Notes: a model not told the origin generated them from the sequence alone. 64,000 bases of DNA from Nocardioides okcheonensis (GCF_020991065.1 NZ_CP087710.1:1922001-1986000), one strand, 5' to 3'; shown: positions 49,242 to 58,414, numbered from the stretch's first letter. Translations and numbers: made by a program.

Positions 49242-50252
49242 ATGAAGGCTGCCGTCGTCCCCACGCTCGGCGCACCGCTCGAGATCCGCGACGTCCCGAT
49301 CCCCGAGCCCGGCCCGGGCCAGGTGCTCGTCCGGATCGAGACCTGCGGGCTCTGCCACACCGACATCCACGCTGCACGCGGCGAGTGGCCGGTCAAGCCG
49401 AAGGACCAGCTCATCCCCGGCCACGAGGGCGTCGGCATCGTCGAGGCCGTCGGCTCGGCGGACGTACCGGTCGCGGTCGGACAGCGCGTCGCGCTGCCGT
49501 GGCTCGGCCACGCCTGCGGCCAGTGCCGCTACTGCGTCGACGGCTGGGAGACCTACTGCACCGCCCCGGCCTACATGGGCTACACGATGGACGGTGGCTA
49601 CGCGGAGTACGCGGTCGCCTTCGCCAGCCACGTCGTACCCGTCCCCGACGGCATCGACCCGGTCGACGCCTCGCCGCTGACCTGTGCGGGCGTGACGACC
49701 TACAAGGCGCTCAAGGTCGCCGAACCGAAGCCCGACGAGACCTGCATGGTCGTCGGCATCGGCGGGCTCGGACACCTGGGCCTGCAGTACGCGCGGATCT
49801 TCGGCTGTCGCACCGTCGCCGTCGACGTGCACGACGACAAGCTCCAGCTCGCCAAGGACCTCGGCACCGACCACGTCGTCGATGCCCGGGGCGACCAGGC
49901 GGCGCAGCTGGCGCAGATCGGTGGCGTCGACATCGCGCTCGTCACCGTCCCCTCGCCTGCCGCCATGCGGGCGGCGCACGCGGCGCTCAACCCCAACGGC
50001 CGGCTCGTCCTGGTTGGGCTGCCCGCCGACAACCGCCTCGAGATCCCTGTCTTCGAGACCGTGCTCAAGGGAGTGAAGGTGATCGGCTCGCTCGTCGGCA
50101 CCCGCAACGACCTCGCCACCGTCTTCGACCTCCACGCCCGCGGACTGACCCGCGTCGTCACCGAGACGCGCCAGCTCGACGACGTCAACGCGTGCTTCGA
50201 GGAGGTCCTCGCCGGCGAGGTGCCGGCGCGGCTGGTGTTCGACATGCGCTGA
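49242..50252 (+). CDS. Zinc-dependent alcohol dehydrogenase (AdhP-like)
   Basis: 336 aa with GAGGAG upstream of the ATG. Catalytic zinc ligands: Cys35 or Cys38 in ETCGLCHTD, His61-Glu62 in GHEG and Cys148 in LTCAG. Structural zinc: C92GQCRYC98...C106. Nucleotide fold VVGIGGLGHLG at about 170-180. The arrangement is that of AdhP/AdhT class ethanol or broad primary-alcohol dehydrogenases using NAD+. It is preceded by a 188-bp region divergent from the DUF2786 gene. Probable single-gene unit. Confidence 0.93.
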   Translation: MKAAVVPTLGAPLEIRDVPIPEPGPGQVLVRIETCGLCHTDIHAARGEWPVKPKDQLIPGHEGVGIVEAVGSADVPVAVGQRVALPWLGHACGQCRYCVDGWETYCTAPAYMGYTMDGGYAEYAVAFASHVVPVPDGIDPVDASPLTCAGVTTYKALKVAEPKPDETCMVVGIGGLGHLGLQYARIFGCRTVAVDVHDDKLQLAKDLGTDHVVDARGDQAAQLAQIGGVDIALVTVPSPAAMRAAHAALNPNGRLVLVGLPADNRLEIPVFETVLKGVKVIGSLVGTRNDLATVFDLHARGLTRVVTETRQLDDVNACFEEVLAGEVPARLVFDMR

Positions 50253-50338
50253 CCGCCGGCCCTATCCACGGGGACGTCCGGAGGTGCAGTCTGGGAGGGC
50301 GAGGGCCTACGCCTCGCTCCCCCGGACGAGGAGTTGCC

Positions 50339-51271
50339 GTGGCCGCACTCGAGAGCACCCAGCTGCTGACCGAGCTCGAGCCGGTGGTGGAGGACAACCT
50401 CAACCGGCACCTGGCGATCGCCGACGAGTGGATGCCCCACGAGTACGTCCCGTGGAGCCTGGGCCGCGACTTCGCCGACCTCGGCGGCGACCCGTGGGAG
50501 GTCGCGCAGTCCCAGCTGTCGCCCGTCGCGCGCACCGCGCTCGAGGTCAACCTGCTCACCGAGGACAACCTGCCGAGCTACCACCGCGAGATCGACCGCG
50601 CGTTCGGCCGCGACAGCGCGTGGGGCACGTGGGTGAACCGCTGGACCGCCGAGGAGGGCCGCCACGCTTTCTGCATCCGCGACTACCTCCTCGTCACCCG
50701 CGGCGTCGACCCCGTCGAGCTCGAGCGGGCGCGGATGGAGACGATGGAGACCGGCTACGAGGCGATGGACAAGTCGCTGCTCAACGTGTGCGCGTACGTC
50801 TCGTTCCAGGAGCTCGCCACCCGCGTCTCCCACCGCAACACCGGGCGCTACACCGAGGAGCCGATCGCCGACAAGCTGCTCGCCCGCGTGGCCAAGGACG
50901 AGAACCTGCACATGATCTTCTACCGCAACCTCGTCACCGCGGCGCTCGAGCTCACCCCGAGCCAGACGCTGCGCGCGATCACCGAGGAGGTCGTCGGCTT
51001 CCAGATGCCCGGCAGCGTCATCCCCGGCTTCTCGCGCAAGGCGGTGCAGATGGCGAAGGCCGGGATCTACGACCTCCGCATCCACCACGACGACATCGTC
51101 ACGCCGCTGCTGCGGCAGTGGGGCGTGTGGGAGCTGACCGGCCTGGACGCCGACGGCGAGGCCGCCCGCGAGGAGCTGGCCGCCGCGGTCGCCGCGCTCG
51201 ACGGCGAGGCGACGCGCTTCGTCGAGCGCCGGGACGAGGCGGCGGCGAAGAAGGCCGCGCGCCAGGCATAG
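50339..51271 (+). CDS. Acyl-ACP desaturase (soluble diiron, DesA-like)
   Basis: 310 aa from a GTG with GAGGAG 5 nt upstream. Diiron motifs EEGRH (residues 105-109) and DENLH (187-191) are in the right order and spacing for stearoyl-ACP desaturase-like enzymes; the N-terminal ELEPVVEDNLNRHLAIADEWMPHEYVPW is the usual beginning. It introduces a double bond in an acyl chain carried by ACP, needing ferredoxin. Actinobacterial genomes often have several. A dispersed repeat element follows the stop codon. Confidence 0.93.
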   Translation: MAALESTQLLTELEPVVEDNLNRHLAIADEWMPHEYVPWSLGRDFADLGGDPWEVAQSQLSPVARTALEVNLLTEDNLPSYHREIDRAFGRDSAWGTWVNRWTAEEGRHAFCIRDYLLVTRGVDPVELERARMETMETGYEAMDKSLLNVCAYVSFQELATRVSHRNTGRYTEEPIADKLLARVAKDENLHMIFYRNLVTAALELTPSQTLRAITEEVVGFQMPGSVIPGFSRKAVQMAKAGIYDLRIHHDDIVTPLLRQWGVWELTGLDADGEAAREELAAAVAALDGEATRFVERRDEAAAKKAARQA

Positions 51272-51274
51272 TCG

Positions 51275-51309
51275 TTGGTCGAGGAGAGCCGAAGGCTCGT
51301 CACGAGACC
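51275..51309. repeat. Dispersed hairpin element copy
   Basis: TTGGTCGAGGAGAGCC, GAA, GGCTCGTCACGAGACC: a diverged copy of the element at 2592-2690 and 3084-3120, with inner stem GAGCC/GGCTC. It sits 3 bp after the desaturase stop and could act as its terminator. Confidence 0.75.
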
Positions 51310-51329
51310 CCACCAGCCATGATCGACAC

Positions 51330-51722
51330 ATGACCGAACGCAACGTCCTCGGCGGCGAGCTCGACCCCTGTGGCACCGACCCGCTCACCGGGTTCCACCG
51401 CGACGGCACGTGCACGGTCGGCCCGCAGGACGCCGGGCTGCACGCGATCTGCGCGGTGATGACCGACGAGTTCCTCGCCCACCAGAAGGCCGTCGGCAAC
51501 GACCTCTCCACGCCGCGGCCGGAGTGGCACTTCCCGGGTCTGGTGCCGGGTGACCGCTGGTGCGTCGTCGCCGTCCGCTGGCTCCAATCGTACGGCGCAG
51601 GGGTGGCCGCGCCGGTCGTGCTGTCCGCGACCTCGGAGCGGGCGCTGGAGGTCGTACCCCTCGAGGTGCTGCAGGCGCACTCCGTCGACGTACCGCCTGA
51701 CCTCAGCACGCTCGACGGCTGA
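51330..51722 (+). CDS. DUF2237 family protein
   Basis: 130 aa. The family text NVLGGELDPCGTDPLTGFHRDGTCTVGPQDAGLHAICAVMTDEFLAHQKAVGNDLSTPRPEWHFPGLVPGDRWCVVAVRWLQSYGAG... is nearly the textbook DUF2237 sequence, small cytosolic proteins with conserved Cys and His and unknown activity. Between two dispersed hairpin elements; probably transcribed alone (CATGAT-N6-ATG upstream). Confidence 0.9.
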   Translation: MTERNVLGGELDPCGTDPLTGFHRDGTCTVGPQDAGLHAICAVMTDEFLAHQKAVGNDLSTPRPEWHFPGLVPGDRWCVVAVRWLQSYGAGVAAPVVLSATSERALEVVPLEVLQAHSVDVPPDLSTLDG

Positions 51723-51740
51723 GGAGGTCGCGCCGTCCCC

Positions 51741-51778
51741 GGTGGTTGAGGAGGTCGCGCAGCGACCGTCACGAAACC
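51741..51778. repeat. Dispersed hairpin element copy
   Basis: GGTGGTTGAGGAGGTCGC, GCA, GCGACCGTCACGAAACC: same ends as the copies near 2.6 and 3.1 kb, inner stem GGTCGC/GCGACC. It separates the DUF2237 gene from the broken nuclease-like gene. Confidence 0.8.
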
Positions 51779-51798
51779 CCGCCCACTACCCTCCCGTC

Positions 51799-52455
51799 GT
51801 GCGCATCGGGACCTGGAACCTCGCCGGGCGGTGGTCCCCGGACCATCGCGACCTCCTGCTCGGCGCCGACTGCGACGTCTGGCTGCTGACGGAGGTCAGC
51901 GAGAAGACGGTCCTTCCCGGGTACGCCATCCACTGCACGTCGGCGCGGATGGCGGCGCGTCGCCACTGGGCGGGCGTCGCGAGCCGCCTGCCGTCCGCCG
52001 CGTTGCCGGACCCGCACCCCGCGAGCGCCGCTGCGCAGGTCGGCGGGTGGGTGTTCGTGAGCTCGATCCTGCCTTGGAAGGGCTGCGGCTCCCGCGCCCC
52101 GTGGGTCGGAGACCGTCACGTCGACAAGACCACTCATGCGATCGACGACCTGATGCTGCGGCTGCGCACCTAGCCCCGGCTCGTCTGGGGTGGCGACTGG
52201 AACCACGCGATCACCGGCCGCGAGTACGCCGGCTCGATCGGCGGCCGCTCCGCGATCGCCGCCGCGCTGGCGGAGCTCGGCCTCGCGGTCCCGACCACCG
52301 ACCTGCCGCACCGGATCGAGGGGCTGCTGAGCATCGACCACCTCGCCGTTCCGGCCTCGTGCGACGCCACCGCCTCGCGGATCGTCGCCGAGGTCGGCGG
52401 CAAGCGGCTGTCCGACCATGACGCGTACGTCGTCGCGGCCGACGTCGTCTCGTAG
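51799..52455 (+). pseudogene. Endonuclease/exonuclease/phosphatase family gene interrupted by an in-frame TAG
   Basis: From the GTG at 51799 (6 nt after TACCCT) the frame reads VRIGTWNLAGRW..., typical of EEP enzymes, for 124 codons to TAG at 52171-52173. The same frame then continues without a break through WGGDWNHAIT, SIDHLAVP and LSDHDAYVVAADVVS to a TAG at 52453-52455. These hold the essential C-terminal EEP motifs (GDWN, SDH). So the gene is a 219-codon reading frame with one nonsense codon at position 125, one base from CAG. Either a recent null mutation or a sequencing error. No sign of a pyrrolysine system in the window. Confidence 0.85.
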
Positions 52456-52574
52456 CCAGTCCGTCCCGTGCCGGAGCCGCCGCCCGAAAGCCCTCTACTC
52501 GCACCTGTGGACGGCACCTCGGCCTGTGGAAAGCCGGTTGGCTCGCACCGGTTCGTGTCTCAAAGTCGGTGTCC

Positions 52575-53003
52575 ATGACTGACGACCTGTTCACCTCGCC
52601 CGTCCGCACCCAGGCCGACCTCGAGTCCGCGTGGCGCCGCCTGATGGGACCTCAGCCCTTCGACCGCTGCTCGGTCTGGATGATGCTCATCCAGGACGAC
52701 GTCCCCATCCCGCAGCTCACGGAGATCACCGACGCCGATTCCCCCGACCACACCATCCGCGCCAACCTGGCCGAGGTGCTGCGGTTGCTGGCGCAGGGCG
52801 GCCCCGACGGCGTGCGCTTCGCCTTCCTCGTCTCCCGGCCGGGCTCCGACTTCCTCACCACGACCGACCGCGAGTGGGCGACAACGCTCTACGCCGCGGC
52901 CCGGATCGGCGGCGTCGCGTGCGAGGTCGTCCACCTCGCGACCGCCGCGTCGATCCGTCCGATCCCGCCCGACGAGCTCGAGCCGATGGCGACGAGCGCC
53001 TGA
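52575..53003 (+). CDS. Conserved actinobacterial hypothetical protein, paralogue B
   Basis: 142 aa. Related over its length to the protein at 40806-41225: shared LESAWRRLMGP.PFDRCSVWMM/LWLL, VPIPQLTEI, VRFAFLVSRPGSDFLTTTDREWATTLYAAARIGGVACEVVHLATAASIRPIPPDEL. The strongest conservation is the last third (TDREWATxLYAAAR ... VVHLAT ... RPIP). No function assigned to the family. Paralogues 12 kb apart with unrelated neighbours suggest a dispersed gene family in this genome. Confidence 0.78.
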   Translation: MTDDLFTSPVRTQADLESAWRRLMGPQPFDRCSVWMMLIQDDVPIPQLTEITDADSPDHTIRANLAEVLRLLAQGGPDGVRFAFLVSRPGSDFLTTTDREWATTLYAAARIGGVACEVVHLATAASIRPIPPDELEPMATSA

Positions 53004-53072
53004 GCCGGCTCAGCCGCTCTCAGAGTCGCGGTCTCGGGGCGCGGCCGCCTGAATACAAATCGCTCTACCTGT

Positions 53073-53087
53073 CGGACACACTGTCCG
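53073..53087. promoter_or_regulatory. Palindrome immediately upstream of the Nudix gene
   Basis: CGGACA-CAC-TGTCCG is a perfect 6-bp-arm palindrome ending 1 nt before the ATG at 53089. It overlaps the position of a leaderless -10 (CACACT-N6-ATG). It could be an operator controlling the whole Nudix-helicase pair. Confidence 0.6.
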
Positions 53088-53088
53088 C

Positions 53089-53502
53089 ATGACTCGGACG
53101 ATTGACGTCGTTGGCGCAGCCATCATCCGCGACGGTCGGATTTTCTGCGTGCAGCGCGGCCCGGATCAGTCGCTTCCTGGATTGTGGGAATTTCCTGGGG
53201 GCAAGATCGAACCAGGTGAGGCGCCCGCCGACGCACTTGCGCGCGAGATCGACGAGGAGTTGGATTGCGGCGTACGAGTTGGGAACCTCGTCATTCGAAC
53301 GGTTCATGAGTACGAGTTCGCGACTATTGCCCTCTCGACGTTCACGTGCGAGCTCACCACCGGTGAGCCAACACTGCGAGAGCACGCAGCATCCCGCTGG
53401 CTGGCGCCCGCCGAGATGTTCGATGTCGTGTGGGCGCCAGCTGACGTGCCTGCCGTCGAGAAGCTGATCACCATGACAACGCAAGGCATTCCTGACAATT
53501 GA
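53089..53502 (+). CDS. Nudix hydrolase (MutT-like)
   Basis: 137 aa. The complete Nudix box runs from Gly38 to Gly61 (GGKIEPGEAPADALAREIDEELDCG; pattern GX5EX7REUXEEXGU). The preceding IIRDGRIFCVQRGPDQSLPGLWEFPGGK matches MutT-type (d)NTP pyrophosphohydrolases that cleanse oxidised or unusual nucleotides. It lies 28 bp before the PLD-helicase gene on the same strand, so they form an operon. Base composition is lower in G+C than in upstream genes. In a defence setting it might deplete or modify nucleotides; that is inference. Confidence 0.92.
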   Translation: MTRTIDVVGAAIIRDGRIFCVQRGPDQSLPGLWEFPGGKIEPGEAPADALAREIDEELDCGVRVGNLVIRTVHEYEFATIALSTFTCELTTGEPTLREHAASRWLAPAEMFDVVWAPADVPAVEKLITMTTQGIPDN

Positions 53503-53530
53503 GCACGGAGTCCTGGCAAGCTTCCGTCGC

Positions 53531-56500
53531 GTGCATGATCAATCCCCGCTGCCAATCGGCCTCTACGAGACGCTTCTGACCGAGCGCGTGCAGTCCCTCA
53601 TCGGGCTCGGCGAAACTCTTGGGCACGAGCAGGGTCGGGTGGACGACGCGGATCAGGCTCACGTTCTCACTCGCCACATCGCGGCAGCAGTCCACCGCAG
53701 GTTGTCGGGATTGAAGGATCCCTCGGCCCGATTGGACGCCGCGAACGCACTGCTCCGCGCCATCGACGAGGCTGCACCGCCCGTCGCGAATCCGGTTGGC
53801 CAACTACTCGCCGTTCGCACGCCACCGGGCCCGGGTCAGGTGTCGCGCTTAGCGCTTCGTCCGAAGACGCCGTTGAACGACGCCGCGCTGCTCACCAACG
53901 CTCACGGCGAGCCGAGCCTCGCATCCGAGTTGCGCGCCGAGATCGACTCAGCGGACAGCATCGATCTCCTCTGCGCCTTCGTGATGTGGCACGGCCTCCG
54001 ACTCATCGAGGACGAACTGAAGGCCGCTCACGAAGCCGGGATTCCGATCCGCGTGGTCACCACGACCTACATCGGCGGGACCGAACGACGGGCACTCGAT
54101 CGCCTCGTGACCGAGTTTGGGGCCCAGGTGAAGGTTCAGTACGACGCCAAGCGCACCAGGCTTCACGCCAAAGCCTGGCTGTTTGGACGCCACACCGGGT
54201 TCGACACGGCCTACGTCGGGTCCTCAAATCTCACCACCTCCGCGATGCTCGAAGGCGTCGAATGGAATGTTCGGTTGAGCGCTGCTGCCACCCCGAGCTT
54301 GCTTGACAAGTTCCGTGCCACTTTTGACGCGTACTGGAACAGTCCCGAGTTCGAGCCGTACGACCCTGAGCGCGACCGTGACCGTCTTGATGACGCGCTT
54401 CTTGAAGCGAAGGGCGGCAAGTACTCAGACCGAGTCACCATCACCCTTGCTGGCTTGGAGGTACGGCCGTACCCCTACCAGCAGGAAATGCTCGACGCGA
54501 TCAACGTCGAGCGCGTGCTCCATGACCGGCATCGAAACCTGGTCGTCGCGGCAACGGGGACCGGCAAGACTGTCATCGCTGCTCTTGACTATCGGGGTCT
54601 GGCACAGGCTGCGGGGACGCGACCGCGTCTGCTCTTCGTCGCACACCGCAAGGAAATCCTCGTGCAGTCGATGCGGACCTACCGCGAGGTCCTGGGCGAC
54701 GGCGACTTCGGCGAGCTATACGTGGGCGGACAGCGGCCCGAGCGGTGGCAGCACGTCTTCGCGAGCATCCAATCTCTGACGGCGTACGGCGTAGCCAACA
54801 TTCCTGCCGATGCATTCGACATCGTTGTCATCGACGAGTTTCACCACGCCGAAGCGAAGACCTACCGACGGATCCTCGACCATCTCGCTCCGCGGGAGCT
54901 GCTCGGCCTTACAGCGACACCGGAACGAGCGGATGGGGTGGACGTACGCGACTTCTTCGGCGGTCGCACTGCCGCCGAGTTGCGCCTGTGGGACGCTCTT
55001 GGAGCCGACCTGCTCTGCCCCTTTCACTATTTTGCGATCTCCGACGGCACGGACCTCCGGTCGATCACGTGGTCGCGCGGCAAGTACGACGAGTCGCAGC
55101 TCGACGGTGTGTTTACCGGCAACGACGCTCGTGCGCGCATCATCCTGAAGGCCGTCGATGACAAGATCGCCGACGCAGGTCGCATGCGGGCGCTCGGCTT
55201 CTGCGTCAGCGTCGCGCACGCCGAGTACATGACGCGAGTGTTCAACGACGCCGGCATCCCTGCACGAGCGGTGACAGGAACGACGCCCCATGAAGAGCGA
55301 GCCACTGCGCTGCGCGCAGTTCGGGATGCTGAGGTGAATGTCCTGTTCACCGTCGACGTCTTCAACGAGGGGCTCGACATCCCAGACGTCGACACCGTTC
55401 TTTTCCTGCGTCCGACCGAGAGCTCGACCATCTTCATGCAGCAATTGGGTCGCGGGCTGCGCCGAACATCGAGCAAGGCGGTGCTGACGGTTCTCGACTT
55501 CGTCGGCTATCACCGCAAGGAGTTCAGCTTCGCTCGCAAGTTCAGCGCTCTCACGGGGCTTCAGGGCAAGCAGCTCGAGAAGGCGGTGAAGGAGGACTTC
55601 CCATTCCTTCCGTCTGGCTGCCAGGTCCGACTAGATCAGCAGAGCCAGCAGGTGGTGCTGGAAAACCTTCGCTCGCAGATCAACACGCGATGGGCTCAGA
55701 TCGTCGCTCATCTCAAGGCAACGAAGGACGACTCGCTGGAGCAGTTCCTCGATGGGTCTGGGCTCGAACTCAGCGACGTCCTTCGGCGCGGGAGCCATTC
55801 GTGGACCAAGCTGCGGAGAGACGCTGACATGCGGACGCTCCCCGGGTCAGACCTTGAGGGGCAACTCCTCAAGCGGGTCCGGGCGTTTGCACACGTCGAC
55901 GATCCCGACCGAGCGGCGGCCTACAAGTCGCTTCTAGACGACTCCGCGCCTGCCTACACGCAGCTCTCACAGGCAGAGCAGCGCCTCGCGCGCATGCTCT
56001 TCTACTCGCTCTGGTCCGACGGTGGCGGGCACGCGACCATCGCTGACGGTCTTGCGGCGCTGAGACGCCAGCCGGCGACTCGCGCAGAGATCTCGAGCGT
56101 TGTCGACCTTAGCTACGAGGCCGCACGCCACGTTCCGTCTGATCTTCCGGGTCGGCTAGCAAACGTCCCGCTCAAGGTGCACGCGAGATATCAGCGCGAG
56201 GAGATCCTGGCTGCCCTCGACTTCCCGCGAAATCCGAACAGCTTCCGAGAAGGAGTCCTCTACCTGGAGCACCTCAACGTCGACGCCTTCTTCATCACGC
56301 TGAAGAAGTCGGAAGCTGACTACTCGCCCACGACGATGTACGCGGACTACCCCATTTCGCGGGATCTGTTCCACTGGGAGTCGCAGTCGACGACGTCCGT
56401 CATGTCGAAGACTGGGCAGCGATACCTCAACGGGACGAGCACCGTCTTCCTGTTCGTCCGTCATGAGCAGAAGGATGACTTCGGCACGTCGCCGTACCTC

Positions 56501-56620
56501 TTCCTTGGCCCCGCCACGTACGTCAGTCACACGGGCGACCGACCCATTGCCTTCACATGGCGCCTCGCCACCCCGATGCCGATGGACTTCTTCAACCATG
56601 CGTCGGCAATTGCTCAGTAG
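53531..56620 (+). CDS. PLD nuclease-SF2 helicase-DUF3427 protein, probable defence effector
   Basis: 1029 aa from GTG (no ATG nearby). Residues about 130-260 form a phospholipase D-like (HKD) domain with HAK (212-214) and the GSSN segment; one HKD half is visible. The helicase core follows: Walker A AATGTGKT (about 340), DEFHHAE (435-438), LTATPERAD, FTVDVFNEGLDIPDVDTV and QQLGRGLRR (motif VI). The last third is DUF3427 (FREGVLYLEHLNVDAFFITLKKSEADYSPTTMYADYPIS, TGDRPIAFTW). This architecture is repeatedly found in defence islands and is predicted to cleave foreign nucleic acid. Coupled to a Nudix gene. A relic of a second DUF3427 end lies at 60276-60712. Confidence 0.93.
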   Translation: MHDQSPLPIGLYETLLTERVQSLIGLGETLGHEQGRVDDADQAHVLTRHIAAAVHRRLSGLKDPSARLDAANALLRAIDEAAPPVANPVGQLLAVRTPPGPGQVSRLALRPKTPLNDAALLTNAHGEPSLASELRAEIDSADSIDLLCAFVMWHGLRLIEDELKAAHEAGIPIRVVTTTYIGGTERRALDRLVTEFGAQVKVQYDAKRTRLHAKAWLFGRHTGFDTAYVGSSNLTTSAMLEGVEWNVRLSAAATPSLLDKFRATFDAYWNSPEFEPYDPERDRDRLDDALLEAKGGKYSDRVTITLAGLEVRPYPYQQEMLDAINVERVLHDRHRNLVVAATGTGKTVIAALDYRGLAQAAGTRPRLLFVAHRKEILVQSMRTYREVLGDGDFGELYVGGQRPERWQHVFASIQSLTAYGVANIPADAFDIVVIDEFHHAEAKTYRRILDHLAPRELLGLTATPERADGVDVRDFFGGRTAAELRLWDALGADLLCPFHYFAISDGTDLRSITWSRGKYDESQLDGVFTGNDARARIILKAVDDKIADAGRMRALGFCVSVAHAEYMTRVFNDAGIPARAVTGTTPHEERATALRAVRDAEVNVLFTVDVFNEGLDIPDVDTVLFLRPTESSTIFMQQLGRGLRRTSSKAVLTVLDFVGYHRKEFSFARKFSALTGLQGKQLEKAVKEDFPFLPSGCQVRLDQQSQQVVLENLRSQINTRWAQIVAHLKATKDDSLEQFLDGSGLELSDVLRRGSHSWTKLRRDADMRTLPGSDLEGQLLKRVRAFAHVDDPDRAAAYKSLLDDSAPAYTQLSQAEQRLARMLFYSLWSDGGGHATIADGLAALRRQPATRAEISSVVDLSYEAARHVPSDLPGRLANVPLKVHARYQREEILAALDFPRNPNSFREGVLYLEHLNVDAFFITLKKSEADYSPTTMYADYPISRDLFHWESQSTTSVMSKTGQRYLNGTSTVFLFVRHEQKDDFGTSPYLFLGPATYVSHTGDRPIAFTWRLATPMPMDFFNHASAIAQ

Positions 56621-56712
56621 CCCGGGAGGAGTACGTCGATCAATCTCTGGCGGTGCGAAGCGGCAAGGTGTCGTCGACGCGAGCAGAAGGTGGGTCCCCG
56701 ACAAGTTCGGGA

Positions 56713-58368
56713 TCAGCTAGCTCCGATGCCGAGCCGGCGTGCCACGTCGTCGCCCGCCACCCGGCGTACGGTCGCCGGGTCGCCGACCACCACCAGCTCG
56801 TCGGTGGCCCGCGACATCCCGACGTAGAGCCGCTCGCGGGCCCGGTCGCGCGAGCCGTCCTCGTTGAGGCACAGCACGACCGCACGCCGCTCGAGGCCCT
56901 TGCACCCGAGGACGTGGCCGTAGAAGACGTCGTCGTCCCAGTAGGTGCGCCAGTAGCCGTCCTGGTCGTGGAAGTCGGTGCGCTCGACCTGGATCGGGTG
57001 CCGGTGGCCGGTGGTGAGCAGCGCGACGTGCCGCGGGTCCCACCCGGCGTCGAGCAGCTGGTCGACCTGGTCGTCCGCGACGTCGAGCGGGTCCTCCTCG
57101 GCGACGTCAACGAAGCGGACCGAGGGCCCCTCGCCGCCGCGGCTGTACATCCGGCTCGGCGCGAGCGGACCGAAGGACTCGTGGATCTGCTTGGTGTTGC
57201 GCAGGTTGTGGTCGAGCACCAGCGGGACCAGCGCGACCGGCGGCCGGCCGAAGCGGGCGAAGATGCGCTGGTTCTCGTCGGAGTAGACGTAGAGCCCGCC
57301 CTCCTCCTCGTCGCGCAGCGCCCGCAGCACCGGCGTCCACCAGGAGTCGGCGAAGTCCTGCGCCTCGTCGACGATCACCGCGTCGAACTTCTTGCCGTCC
57401 GGCAGGTCGGTGGCGAGCGCGGCCATCTCGGCAGGCAGCCGCTCCTCCCAGAACTCGCTGTCCTGCCGGTCGCCGTCGGAGGCGCCCCACTGGCGCCCGA
57501 AGTCGTGGAAGGTGCCGACGAACGCCGGCCGGTGCCCGTGGCGCCAGGTCGCGACCTCGCGCTTGAGGTGCTCGGCCAGCCCGATCGAGTAGCAGAGCAG
57601 CGCGACCCGCTGCGACCTGCGGTCCTGCCCTCCGCGGGTGAGCTCCTTGGCCTGCTGCAGCGCGAGCACCGTCTTGCCGCTGCCCGCGCCGCCGCGCACC
57701 TCGACGCGGTGGAGGAGCCGGGTGACCTGCAGGATCGTGGCCTGCTCGAGCGTGAGCCGGTCGGCGACGCTGGCGCGCTCGTCGGCCTCGGCGCGGATGT
57801 CGTACGACGTGGGCAGCCGGCCTGTGAGGATGTCGGCGATCGCGTCGACGTCGTCGGCGGTCGCAACCCGCTGTCCGTGGGTCATCTTCTGCGCGTTCTG
57901 CCGCAGCCGTCCGACGAGGTGCGCCTGGTCCTTGGTGTCGTGCAGCGACCAGCGCGGCAGGTCGGTCAGAGCGAAGTCGGGGTCGAACTCCGAGTACGGC
58001 GTGACGACCGCGTGCGCCCACGCGACGCGGGTGCGGCTCCCCCACCGCTCGTCGCGCTCGACGTAGGCGCGCAGGGCGTACTTGCCGTCGCGTGCCTGGT
58101 CGACCGGGTGGATGACCGCCTCGCGGCCGCGGCGCTTGATGCGCCAGCCCTCGTCCCACCAGACGCTGCCGCCCTTGACCTCGAGCGCGACGATGCCGAT
58201 GTCGGGCATGAGGACGACGATGTCGACCTCGTGGTCCTTGGTCTCGTCGGTGAGGCGCAGGTTGGTGATGAGCACGTCGTCGTCACCGAGGCCGTCGCGC
58301 AGCCGCTCCCAGACCGCCTGCTCGGACTCTGTGGTGAAGGTCGGCTGCTCCGGGATCAGGCGAGGCAT
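56713..58368 (-). CDS. NERD nuclease domain-SF1 (UvrD/Rep-like) helicase
   Basis: 551 aa. Residues about 35-110 are a NERD domain: DHEVDIVVLMPDIGIVALEVKGG contains the PD-(D/E)xK-like Asp49, Glu63 and Lys65. The helicase has Walker A GGAGSGKT (226-233), DEAQ (334-337), and motifs V/VI near GHVLGCKGLERRAVVLCL and RERLYVGMSRATDELVVVGD. It lacks the extra domains of housekeeping UvrD. NERD-helicase proteins are thought to process DNA and several act in phage or plasmid defence. The neighbour on the same strand, 46 bp upstream, is a TY-Chap-like protein. Confidence 0.92.
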   Translation of the reverse strand: MPRLIPEQPTFTTESEQAVWERLRDGLGDDDVLITNLRLTDETKDHEVDIVVLMPDIGIVALEVKGGSVWWDEGWRIKRRGREAVIHPVDQARDGKYALRAYVERDERWGSRTRVAWAHAVVTPYSEFDPDFALTDLPRWSLHDTKDQAHLVGRLRQNAQKMTHGQRVATADDVDAIADILTGRLPTSYDIRAEADERASVADRLTLEQATILQVTRLLHRVEVRGGAGSGKTVLALQQAKELTRGGQDRRSQRVALLCYSIGLAEHLKREVATWRHGHRPAFVGTFHDFGRQWGASDGDRQDSEFWEERLPAEMAALATDLPDGKKFDAVIVDEAQDFADSWWTPVLRALRDEEEGGLYVYSDENQRIFARFGRPPVALVPLVLDHNLRNTKQIHESFGPLAPSRMYSRGGEGPSVRFVDVAEEDPLDVADDQVDQLLDAGWDPRHVALLTTGHRHPIQVERTDFHDQDGYWRTYWDDDVFYGHVLGCKGLERRAVVLCLNEDGSRDRARERLYVGMSRATDELVVVGDPATVRRVAGDDVARRLGIGAS

Positions 58369-58414
58369 GCGGACACCCCATCACCGACGCGCCCGTCCCG
58401 TCCGGCGAACGCGC

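Noticed and set aside
52171-52173. TAG as a pyrrolysine codon
   Set aside because: Nothing in the window suggests pyrrolysine machinery and EEP enzymes do not use it; a nonsense mutation or sequencing error is simpler.
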